Origin: Pilatotrama ljubarskyi
Lineage: Eukaryota; Basidiomycota; Agaricomycetes; Polyporales; Polyporaceae
Direction: 5' to 3'
DNA length: 29,078 nt
NCBI GenBank assembly: GCA_022385805.1
Contig: MU277818.1
Location: 1-29,078 of the forward strand
Shown here: in pieces, positions 1-9,789 of the stretch
Layout of the letters: each line of letters opens with the position of its first letter
Position numbering within the stretch: the first letter of the stretch is position 1
Notes under the pieces: generated by a model
What the model was told of the DNA's origin: nothing
Database searches by the model: none
The model's input: only the letters and a program-made list of their open reading frames with translations
Made by a program: the position numbers and the translations under genes

Positions 1-114
1 AGTGCGACCGGTTGACTATGCTGCTATTACTAAGCGCCTAGTTCAACAAGGCAGCGTGCGTTCCGTCATCTCCAGTCATCCTCGCGATTCTCATATTGTA
101 TCTCTATGTTACAG

Positions 115-1863
115 ATGAGATGCAGAGATACGGCCATGGGGCTCACGAACTGGAGCTGTTGGCTGAATTTCCCGGGAAGAGAGTCCCGATTGCATCAGTC
201 GGAGCCGAGTGGCGCATGTCTAGGAAGGCCATTTTGTTAGTGCTTGTGGCAAATATCCCGTGGTCATGACCTACTTATCCTCATTGCTCGATTACAGGCC
301 GATCTTCACGGCGAAGGCGTTCACGGATCACGTGTGTCATGCAATCCATCGGGTACGATCCGACCGCTATATCATGACCCTGCAAGGTTTCACTCCGTCT
401 AACTCGCCGTCTAAGGTGGTCCCTGTCACGAGGGAACTGCTGCGCGATGCAAGCAGAAAAGGAACTACCATAGATTGGAACGGTATGCATAGAGTACATA
501 CTACTGTCAGAAGCTCACTTAGCGATTGCGCGACAGATCTTGCAGCGCGGATGACCCTCTCCATCCTGACGCTCTCCTCTATGGACTTTGACCCCGGCAG
601 TATCACTCCCGACGTGTCCTGCCTCCAGGTCAAGCAATCCTTAGCCGAAGCCATCGCTGTACTCAACCAAAGCTCCTCGAGGTCAGCGTTCTCCTCAGCA
701 ACTACATTCCCGTTACGTAGTGCTCACTGTGTATCGCGGAGCAGGCGTCTGTTCAATCCGTTCTGGAGATGGACAGAGCTGGTGAATGCGAGACATGATT
801 GACGCCTGGAACACGATATCTCACGCATACTCCCGTTGCAGTTGACCGGCGAACGTGTCCGCTTTAATCGGGCCCGAGCACACGTTAGAGGTCTTGTTGA
901 CTCTCTCATCAAGACCCGAAGGGCTCAATTGGCCGACCGTACTGACCCAGTGACAAATGACTGGCTTTCGAAGCTGCTTGAGGACAAGAACTTCGACGAC
1001 CCCATCTTCCTCAGAGACATTCTCGTGGTGTTACTTTTCGCTGGCGTCGATAACACGCAGAATTCTTTTGCCTGGTCGCTTTACTCGCTCACTCAGGCAC
1101 CATACTGGGTAGGCAGGATGCGAGATGAAGCTCTCAAGAACAGGAAGGCCGGTCATGAAGTGCAGTACGAAGATTTGACGGTCCGCAACACTTTGTTTTC
1201 TGTGACGTTGCTACAGATTCTGACGCGCGAGCGATGCGACAGATTTACCACATCCACCTCGCGGTATTCTATGAGACTATCCGTCTATGGCCTGGAATAC
1301 CGAAGAATGGTCGTGTAGCTTTATGCGACGACGTGTTGCCTGCCGTTCCCACCCAAGGTCTTCCTGAGGTACACTTGAAGAAGGGTGATTTCATCCTCTG
1401 GTCCGACTATAACATCATGCGGGACGAGGCAGTAAGTCCTTCGGCAAGCTATACTTCTATGAACTAACGTGCTCGTGCATCAGGTCTGGGGACCCAATGC
1501 GAACTCGTTCAACCCTGGGAGACACCTGGATGGGGATGGACGTTTCGTGAGGCCAACCGCCCCTCGTTTCAACGGTTTTGGCGGTGGTCCTAGGATGTGG
1601 TGAGTTACACCCTTCAGTGAGCGTTCTTCACGTCTTGGAACATGTCGTTGACAATATGGAGTAGCCCTGCCATGCAGCTGGTCGCCTACAAGTTTGTGGC
1701 TTCTTGGGCGGGCATACTGCCTTACTTCGACTTCCTGCCTTCGACCCATGACCCCGGTACAGGCCGCAGGGTTGAGCCACCTCGTCTTGCGGAAGCGTTC
1801 ACGGCTGCGATGGCTACCCCCTTCCTGGTCACCGTGAAAGCGCTAGAAGAAACAGAACTGTGA
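115..1863 (+). CDS. Cytochrome P450 monooxygenase, 3' part (cut by left edge)
   Basis: Heme-thiolate monooxygenase, probably an ER-anchored oxidase of fatty or aromatic compounds. Proposed exons: 115-235, 298-352, 416-482, 546-681, 745-781, 842-1180, 1243-1431, 1484-1599, 1665-1863. All eight introns are 52-65 nt GT-AG and the frame stays open for 418 residues to the TGA at 1861. Landmarks: a C-helix-like stretch GAEWRMSRKA (about 200-230), I-helix AGVDNT at 1040-1057, the K-helix ExxR as ETIR at 1273-1284 followed by LWPG, then DDVLP and WGPNANSFNPGRH. The heme loop is FGGGPRMCPA, and its cysteine codon is split by the intron at 1600-1664. The layout LWP..PKNGR..DDVLP resembles the CYP52/CYP63-type clan, but I do not assign a family. 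The membrane anchor and first exons are missing; any exon in 1-55 is unresolved. It converges on glyoxal oxidase copy 1 with 224 bp between stops. Not a pseudogene as far as visible. Confidence 0.85.
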
Positions 1864-2087
1864 AGACCTCCGAGCCTAGTCTGGTAAGGCTACTGGGGGA
1901 GAGATTCATGCATTCTGTGAATTAGTCTACTCTCTCGGGCCTCGACTGCATCGTGCCGTGCGAGCGACTGCGCCAGTCGCAATCATTTTTGCTTAGCACT
2001 TCGCCGTAACCGTGACAGATAGATATCACTTCAGAGATGATAGACAAGTGAAACTGGGCGAGGGTTGTGAGAAACATGTACGACACT

Positions 2088-3939
2088 TCACACAAGGGTC
2101 GGCGGCGACCTCCCGCTGCCCATCATCACCCAAGCGCCTTCGCTCGTCACGTCGTCGATAGTCAAGAACACGGTGGCCGGGCCCGGAGGGAAGATACGTC
2201 CGTTCGGGGGAGTCGTGAACGTGAGCGACCTGTGGTCACGCGAGATAGTCGCGTCCATGAACACGAGACGTGCGCTCGAGTGGAAAGCGTGACTTGAGAA
2301 GCCAAGGTCCATGAGCGACACTGCAGGATGTTCAGCGATGACAACCGGTCCGGTCCTGCGTCAACAGGAGAGGGACAGAAGGCTTACCCTGAACCTTTGC
2401 GCCCGGACGCGCCAACTCCGTAGGGACAGAGATCGGCACGGTGAACCTCTTGTTGAACGCGAGCTTCTCTGGGAAGTTGAGGATCTTTGGCCTGTTGGCA
2501 AACATGAACGGCGGGTCGAGCGTCTGTACACGGAACTCGCTCGGGAACTTGACCCCCGCGCCCACGACGGTGCGGTTGTTTGGGTTGCTGCCAGCGACCA
2601 GGAAATTGCCCTGGGGAGTGAGGGTGATGCTCGAGTGGTACACGCGCTCAATACCAGACGACGGCATGCCGACGTTGCTGATGCGCTGGCCCAGGGGAGC
2701 GTCGGGAGTATAGAGCGAGGGAACGAGCACCGCGTGGTCAGAGTTGGAGTTGCCGATTGGGTCACCCACCGAGGCGATCGCCGCAAACCCGGAACGGGCG
2801 CCGTTCGCGATGAGGACCTGCCCGTTTGGAAGGTGGACAAGCTCCGGCATGGTACGGCCCTCGAGCATATGCTCGACCTGCCAGCCCTTGGCGATACCCT
2901 CCTCGTCGAGTCTGATCCGCGAGCACTGGGAGGTAGCGGGGGTCTGTGAGGAGAGGAGCAGAGGATCAATGGTATCCGTCTGGGTGCCACCGCATACGAG
3001 GACTTCTGGGATGAAGTCGGGAGGGGAGAGGGGGAGGAGGATAGCAGAACCGTCGATGGGGTTGGTGACGCGGACATTGTTCGGGATATCGGGCAGGATC
3101 CTCTCGGTGTTGGCCTCGACGTCATAGATGATGGACTGGTTGTTAGCCACCATGAATACCGTACCATCGGGCAAGGCAAAAATACTACCGGAGCACACTC
3201 AATTAGCAATGGTCTGGACATACGGTGGGAAATCGCGCACGCACCGCGGGAATAGGTTCGCTGGAAGACTTCGCTTCAGGAACTCGGACGGCCGGGGTGC
3301 GCTCTCTTTGGGCGGGAAGAACTCAAAGCTCAACGCAGGGTCGGTATTGTAAAAAGGCGTGTCCTCGTGCATTCCGCCGACAATCAAGAGGCTCCCGTCG
3401 AAAATGCGAATCGACGAAGGGTACCACCTCTTCTCCAGGAGGTGCAGGTTGACGGGGTCTTCGAAGACGGTGCAGCCGTCTCCGGTTGGAGATGCGCAGG
3501 GCTCGAACAGGCGAATAGCTTGGTTCCCGGGTTTGATAGCCGGGTTTCCCGGGAAGAGGTTGGGGTCTCCTCCAACGCTCGCCTGAAGAGTAGGCTCGTG
3601 AGTCGTGAGGCACGAACAGATCCTGAGATGACTTACCATCGTGCCATTGCTCAGAAGAGCGCCGCTGGCACAGAAGGAGTTGGTCAGAACATCGAGCGGC
3701 CGGACCGTGCTGGTCTCGAGGTTCCAGAGCGCTCCCCATGCAGAGTGGTTGTTGATTTGCAGCGGGTCATCAGAGGCCCGGTCGAAAAACACGACGAGCG
3801 TCGGCGAGACGACGATGGATTCAAGGGCGACGATACCAGACCTCTCTTGTTTGAGGTCAAACCTCCATCCTGGGGCGGATGGAGCTGCGACAGCGACTGC
3901 AGCAAAGGCAGAGAGGAGAGCGAAGACCGATCCCTTCAT
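2088..3939 (-). CDS. glx: Glyoxal oxidase (copper radical oxidase), copy 1
   Basis: Secreted copper radical oxidase (AA5_1 type) that oxidises small aldehydes such as glyoxal and methylglyoxal and reduces O2 to H2O2, feeding extracellular peroxidases. Exons on the minus strand: 3637-3939, 3245-3582, 2388-3184, 2088-2320, giving 556 aa; the P. chrysosporium enzyme is of nearly the same length. It starts with a signal peptide ([19 protein letters not shown], then PSAPGW). All active-site positions are present: Cys90 in NSFCASG and Tyr155 in RWYPSS (the thioether-linked pair, 65 residues apart as in the known enzyme), Tyr396-His397 in RVYHSS and His490 in GFSSHAF. Exons 2, 3 and 4 have exactly the same lengths (338, 797, 233) as in the second copy at 18051-19920. 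Its third-position GC is visibly lower than that copy's. A TATA box lies 94 bp upstream. Confidence 0.95.
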
Positions 3940-4032
3940 GGCTGAGCCTGCAGTGTGGCGAAGACACCAGAGGAGCGTATCCGGATGGAACCAGAGGCGC
4001 TCTGGCTAGACCATGGCATGTATCGCGTCCCC

Positions 4033-4038
4033 TTTATA
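4033..4038 (-). promoter_or_regulatory. TATA box of glyoxal oxidase copy 1
   Basis: TATAAA on the minus strand, 94 bp upstream of the ATG at 3939. It is followed by GCCATGGT (complement of 4010-4017), a motif also found just after the TATA box of copy 2. Assignment is by position and sequence only. Confidence 0.6.
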
Positions 4039-5002
4039 CTCGACAGGGTTGGCTGAACAATTGAGGTGTCGCCCTGAGAGCTTGACTCAGCGTAGGCCTG
4101 CACGTAGGAAGACGAACCATTCATCGGAATGGGCGGGGCTCCAGGCGTTGTTCTCTTGGCCCCTCTCAACAAATAGACCGCTTCCAAAGGCGCGCAAGTT
4201 GCTCTCATATGACGCGCTAAAGTGCCTCTGGTGAAGAGTAGGAGTACGCGTCGCCTGTGACCTGTATCCACGCCTCAGAGAGCGTGCGACTCGTACCCGC
4301 CCTACGGTACAAAGCATGCGCCGCCCGCCTCCCTGGACAAGCGGAGGGGCCAAAGTAGGTACTCAACGCCTTGGCACTCCCAGAGCAATGGATAGAACCC
4401 TACGAGTGCGGGGGTCCGATCTCACGAAACCACATCACGAGCGATTTCTGCGGCCAGCGTCAGTCGGGGTGCAATTCGTAGTGTACGGCATGCATGGCGG
4501 GATACTCACCCAATCACTGAGGCGTTACGCTTATTCATATCTCTTGATGTATTTGGGGCAACATCTACGCGAGAGGGTCGAACGAGGGGTGTCAATGAAT
4601 ACTGCAGAGGAATGGAGAGCTTCAAGGGGCCCGGGCGCCTACACGGCAGTGCAAACGCTTGCAAACCACGGTGCCGGTTTGGGAAAGCTGGCTACCTTTT
4701 CGGGCGATGATGGATTGCCGCACATTTGCTGTGCAGCTCTGTCTCTCTCTCGCTCGGCTCTTGACCCGAGCGTCCTCCGAGCACCGCGGACTTGAATTTG
4801 AACCATCGACTCTGGCTGCCTTCATACCATCACTGGTCATACCCCTGAGGCAGCAATCTCGCCACGGTGACAAAGCGTCTGTGCAGCCATACCGAAGAGC
4901 GTCACCACCGTGTGCGAGCGGAATTCTACAAAGCAACGCGAAAAGAGCGTCTCTCAGGTGAAGCCAAGGCAGAGCTAGGAATGGCGGCTAGGTAATCTGC
5001 CC
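4039..5002. other. Intergenic region between glyoxal oxidase copy 1 and the 5003 gene
   Basis: About 960 bp between two divergent genes, so it must hold both promoters. Apart from the TATA box at 4033-4038 I see no clear element. An open frame at 4316-4795 has no recognisable protein features and is not called. No tRNA, repeat or transposon signature was seen. Confidence 0.5.
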
Positions 5003-6458
5003 ATGCACATGCCGTATGTTCATGAGGAATCTCACTGTCTCCATAGCAAGCGGAAGTTTCAGGATGAGAGTACTTCAGCTGCAGGCGACGCAAACGTCCA
5101 TGGCTACCAGCACGGAAGCTTCACATCCGAATCGCTGGCAAAGCATCGCAGGACAGCCTCGGGCTCTGATTTCTCCACTTATGACATCAAGCATGCACTG
5201 GACATGCCTGCGACGAGTCACGTACCTCCGCCTGCACCGGCGCCGGCCAACCCGCCAGAGAAGCGCACACCAGACCTGCTCGAGCTACTCGACTTCAGCA
5301 AGCTCGATACTCGGAAGGTCATCTCCGCGCGCTTCGAAGAACTCGCTTCTCGGCTTCTCCACGATTATCGCATCGAGATAGCGAGCAACGGGAAGACCGA
5401 GCAATTAGAAATTCTCGAGCTCGAGTTCTACCTGTACAAAGCTGGCTCGCATGAAGACGCGTTCACGCACGCCAGCGACGAGCAGAACCAAGCCGGACGA
5501 TGGTCTGTGGACCCTCACCACTCTGCTTTCCATGGCTGACTTCACATCGATCAGAAGGTACTTCCACCGACCGCCACGCCGTTCAAATGACCCCGCTACT
5601 CAGACTGCTGGCCCTTCAGGGTATAGAGGCGGTACGCGGAAAGGACTGGACCTGACGATCGGCCGTCCTCCGCAACCGCTCACCTCCAAGTACTTCAGTC
5701 CGTCCGAACCTGTGAACGAGGCATCTTCCTCTAGGACGGAACCTGTTCTTCGAGGCGGCATCCTCTTACGCTCCGTCCGGCGCGTCAGCGACTCGAAGGT
5801 GATCTCAGGGCCATCCTTGCTAGTCGACGAGATCCTCCGGCTTAGCGGTGCCAGCGAGATTCTCGAGCTCGTCGCCGTCAACTGGGACAGCGACATATCA
5901 GCATTCCCTCCTACCCCTCCCCCCTCACAGCGTGCGTCCACAATGTGGCTGCGCCGCGTTTCCTCCAAGGCTGAGCCTACGCCACCTGAGAATCACTCAT
6001 CTACCTCCAAACCACGCATCTTCCGCTCCCCGCGCATCGGACTAGATATCTCGAACCCCTCCATCTCCCCTGCGACGGCTTTGGTTCATCCCCGCGTTGT
6101 CTTCATATCGCAAACATACCGCTTCTTCGTCAATCCTCACCTTCTCACCGTGAACGGCCGCGGACAGACGTTCCTCGGGGTGTACGACGCCCTCGAGGAG
6201 CACGGGAACTGCGAAAACGACGAGGAGCTCATCGGGGAGCTCGTACGCCTGACGGGCGTGAAGGCCCCGACTGCTATGAAGTATCTCAGCGCGCTCAGAG
6301 CAGGCCTGCAGGGGGGTGGAGGATTAGAAGAGTGGATAGGGCCGAAGGGCAAGACAGTCTTGTCGTCCATCACGTCGTGGCTCAAGATGATGGGGACGCT
6401 TCGTAGGCTGCAGACTACCCCACCGCTAGACATCGCGGACGCCAGCGGAGCGGTGTGA
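5003..6458 (+). CDS. Conserved protein of unknown function (GRWYFHR / GTRKGLDLTIG family)
   Basis: Two exons, 5003-5502 and 5558-6458, make 466 aa; the 55-nt intron contains a CTGAC branch site and joins GRW to YFHR. I do not recognise a studied family with certainty. A Ser/Pro-rich N-terminus (about 1-85) precedes a compact domain with striking invariant-looking blocks: LELEFYLY, HEDAFTHAS, GRWYFHRPPRR, YRGGTRKGLDLTIG, GGILLRSV and GPSLLVDEIL. The spaced His, Asp, Glu and Arg residues suggest a nucleic-acid-acting or metal-using enzyme fold. From memory the pattern recalls uncharacterised bacterial and fungal proteins sometimes linked to methylpurine-DNA glycosylases, but that is a weak guess. 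A second block at about 350-420 (YRFFVNPHLL, LTGVKAPTAMKYLSALRAG) is also well ordered. A second ATG sits two codons after the first. It is convergent with the permease at 6768 (309 bp apart). Confidence 0.8.
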
Positions 6459-6767
6459 TCCTGCACCGGCGATTTGGAAACATTCATTCATTCTAGGCAT
6501 TGGATTCTGTTTCGTACCGTATATGATCGTGGGCACATCGTAATGTATGGTATCATGCCGCGGCGTCGGCGCGTTGTGCCAGTAGGCGCGCCGGTACATA
6601 GTCTAGTCTACGCTACAGTAGTTTTGTAATTGGGGCTCAATAATTTACTCCCCTCGACCGCTGTCCGCGAAGGCCACAGATCGGAGAGACAGATGCGTCG
6701 GGAGCGGGGAGCCAGACAGCTCGACCCCAGCATTGGGGGAGCACGAACGCAGATCCGCCGTGATATG
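6459..6767. other. Convergent intergenic spacer
   Basis: 309 bp between the stops of the 5003-6458 gene and the permease. It should contain the two 3' UTRs. Nothing else is visible; open frames running from here into 7424 on the plus strand are antisense shadows of the permease's last exon. Confidence 0.5.
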
Positions 6768-9235
6768 TCATGCGACGTACCGCCCTACCCGCCGGAGCAT
6801 GACCTTTGTCCGCTTCCCGTTCGCGATATCCTCCTCATCGCGCCTCTCCCGCTCCTCGGCCTCCTTCTCGCGCATCTTCACTCCATCGCCGGGCCGCCAC
6901 ACCGCGTCCGTATCGAGGTCGACCTCCATGAGCGGCACCATATGCGTCGTGCGGCCCAACCAGAAGCGCTCGTAGAGCCAGTACCCGATGTAGCACGCGA
7001 TGTACACGACGAGCCCGATGTACGTCGCAACGATGTTCTGCGGGCTGAACGGCGTCTCGACGACGGCCGAGTATCCCTGCGCGGCGAACATGGCGATCGA
7101 GAGGATCACGGTCGCGATGGGCAGGATCGGGTAAAGCGGCTGGCGGTAGGGCAGGTCTTGGAGCGAGCGGCCTTGCGCGGACCAGGCTTGCCGGAAGCGG
7201 ATGGAGATGACGCCGATCGTGCCCCAGACGAGGAGCGAGGAGATGCCGGTGAGGTCGAGCAGCCAGGTGAAGACGACGCCTTCTCCCCAGATCGTGGTCA
7301 GGAAGGTGATGAAGGAGACAGCAAGCGAGAGCCTGCAGTCGATAGTGGTGTGAGCGACATGAGAAGGCGCGAGGGCGGTGTGTCACTCACAAAAGGGCTG
7401 GCACGGGCACTCCACGGCCGTTAACCCAGCCAAAGACGCGCGGTGCATGTCCTGCGCGGGCCATGGAGAGCAGCATGCGCGAACTCGCGTAGAAGCAGGA
7501 GTTTGTCGCGGAGAGGACCGCGGTGAGCAGTACGGCATTGATCACATGCGCGGCAGCACCGAAGCCTGCCCGCTGGAAGACGACGGTGAGGGGCGACGCA
7601 GTGACGCTTGAGTCTGTACATCACCGGTCGGTCTTGTCATCGCTTTGAAGTCAGAAGGGAGTGCCAACGTACCGAACGCAGCGGTAAGCAGGGTCGGGTC
7701 CTGATAGTTGATGTTGAGTCCGATCGTCAGGATAGTGAGGATGTAGAAGATGACGATGCGGAAGAACGTCGCGCGGATGGCACGCGGCACCGACTTGTGC
7801 GGGCTCGCGCTCTCGCCCGCAGCGAGCGAGACAAGCTCGACGCCGCCGTACGAGTAAAACGCGTACACGAACGTCTGCGCGAATGCACTGAACCCGCCCA
7901 CGAACGCTTGCCCGTTCCGGAAGTTCGCCAAGCCCTATAAGTAGCGAGCCGCATCGAGTTCCCAGACGATTGACAGTGGAGGACGGCCGTGTGAGCACTC
8001 ATGCGGGGTTTTACAATGTGGGAGCGGGGACGTACCGGGCCGGGGTGCCCATGGACGCCGCCCCAGTTGTAAATGAGGCCGACGAAGATGAAGACTATGA
8101 TCATGAGGACCTTGATCATGGCGAACCAGTACTCGGACTCGCCTGGCACATGCCACCGCGTGAGTGTGCGACTCGAGGGGGAATGTCCAGAGATAGCTGC
8201 GTACCGTACACGCGCACGTGGATGAGCTGCATGAGGAAGATGGGGGTGACGATGATGAGGGCCCATTCCCATGCGGTGATTCGGGGGTCCCAGAACTGCA
8301 GCGTCGGGATGAGCTCAAACCAGTGAGGAGAGATCAATGAGAGATGGTCAATGTACCTGGAGAATGACTGCGGCGGCCGTCAACTCGCTTGCTGTGGGTA
8401 GGAGATGAGATTTGCGAATAGACATGTGTGAAGAAAAATCGTGTGAACGCACGTATAGAAAGACTCCTGCAAGGTGGGGGATTACCGACATGAGTAAACG
8501 CGACGGCTGAGAGCTTAAGTGGTGTGTACTGACCATTGTAGCCAGTAGTTCCAGCCTTGAGGGCACGATAAGCACGAACGACAGGTGTGGCGTTTCGCTA
8601 TACGTACCTAATGTGAATCCTAGGGCGGGGGAGAAGAAGCGAGTCCCGAAGACTGCGAAAGTTCCTGAGACGGGTATGTAGGCGGCCATCTCGCCTCTAT
8701 AGATGTGGAGCTTCAGCAAAGACGATAACATGCGGAGATGGGCAGACCACTCACAATGATATTACGACGGCATAGCAGAAAATGCCGACGATGAAGTAGG
8801 AAAACAGGGCACTTGCTGGGCCTGCGACCGCTATAGCCTACGTTCGATCTGTGAGCAAGAAGTGACATAGGCCTGAGATACGAGAGGTTAAACTGACGGA
8901 ACCCGCACTGAGGAAGATGCCAGTGCCTATTGTGCCGCCGATAGCTGCGAGAGCGATGGCCATTCAGCACATGACCGCGTCGATCAGAGAGCACGGGGAC
9001 GCGTACCGATCATCGTCAAGTGTCGACTCTTCATGGCGCGTTTGGTCTCGTTCGTCGCGCTAGCGTTGCCAACGAGCATGCGCTTCCACATCGAGCGCTT
9101 TGGCGCATTGTGGACGGACTGTGTGTCGACCGGGACGGAGGCCTTCTCGAGGTTGTCGAGCGAGGCGTCCTTGGTCTCGATCGCGGATGTCCACGACGAG
9201 GACGGTGTTGGTGAGACCGCCGGGGGCTGAGGCAT
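6768..9235 (-). CDS. Amino acid permease (YAT/AAP family, APC superfamily)
   Basis: Plasma-membrane H+/amino acid symporter of the fungal YAT type (GAP1/DIP5-like), expected to have 12 membrane helices. Twelve exons on the minus strand: 9007-9235, 8898-8944, 8755-8837, 8608-8696, 8534-8555, 8453-8466, 8357-8391, 8205-8295, 8036-8142, 7673-7934, 7391-7613, 6768-7332. They join in frame to 588 aa. Family landmarks: RHLTMIAIGGTIGTGIFLSA at the start of helix 1, SLGEMAAYIPVSG, GFTLGWNYWLQW, IPSELTAAAVILQFW, YSYGGVELVSLAAGE, SATNSCFYASSRMLLSMARAG and VPVPALL. A charged cytosolic tail of about 45 residues follows the last helix. Exons 5 and 6 are only 22 and 14 nt long, yet both are needed to restore the conserved WNYWLQWSLSIPSELT stretch. 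It is divergent from the Zn2Cys6 regulator gene. The substrate cannot be told from sequence. Confidence 0.93.
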
Positions 9236-9789
9236 GTCGACTAGGAGCGAGAGAGCTGAGCAGAGATGCTGCAGAGGTGGGAAGGGAAAGCAGCGAAGTT
9301 CAGAGTGCGAGAGCGGATTCGCGTCGGGCCGGGGTCAATTTGTCGGGAAAAGAGCGCCAGCAGTGGATGATGGGAGTGGATCTCAGATCTGACTCGCATC
9401 CCGTCGGGACCCGGTGCCAGACGCTTTCCGGGGTCCTGGCGTTCTCGGTGGCAGTGTCGCGGGTCTGGGCTGCGGGGGAGACCGGGGAATGCCGCGGCGA
9501 GTAGGAGAGATCGGAAAAGGGCATCGGACATTCGGAGCGGACGACGATTGGTCTCTCCTCAAACGCGCTACACCCAAACGGAATATTGTCTCGCACACTC
9601 GCGACTCGTCTTTCTTCTCTCTCTCTCTTCGTTCTTCGTAATGTGCTCCTGCTGCTGATGTGCTCTCTCCGCTTGCGTCACCTCTACTAGTCGCTCCTAA
9701 CTCCGGCATCTCCACACATCTTGTCTTATCCTCTTTCCGCTCCTTCTCCGTCGGACGCTCGTATCTCGCCCCCGTCTCCCACAACGCCC
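9236..9789. promoter_or_regulatory. Divergent promoter shared by the permease and the Zn2Cys6 regulator
   Basis: 554 bp between two start codons facing away from each other. It holds a pyrimidine run with CT repeats (about 9610-9637), typical of fungal core promoters, and a further C/T-rich stretch up to the regulator's ATG. No clear TATA box. Co-regulation is an inference from layout. Confidence 0.5.

Noticed and set aside
260..802. Unbroken 180-codon frame that made the P450 look degraded or like a separate gene
   Set aside because: It reads through several 60-nt introns. Splicing at 353-415, 483-545 and 682-744 restores P450-like sequence in one frame with the downstream exons.
4316..4795. 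159-codon plus-strand frame between copy 1 and the 5003 gene
   Set aside because: No motif, no signal peptide, no helpful start context and no similarity I can recall. The length is within chance for this base composition.
6630..7424. 264-codon plus-strand frame
   Set aside because: It is antisense to the last exon of the permease and rich in Arg, Glu and Asp repeats, as expected of a shadow frame.
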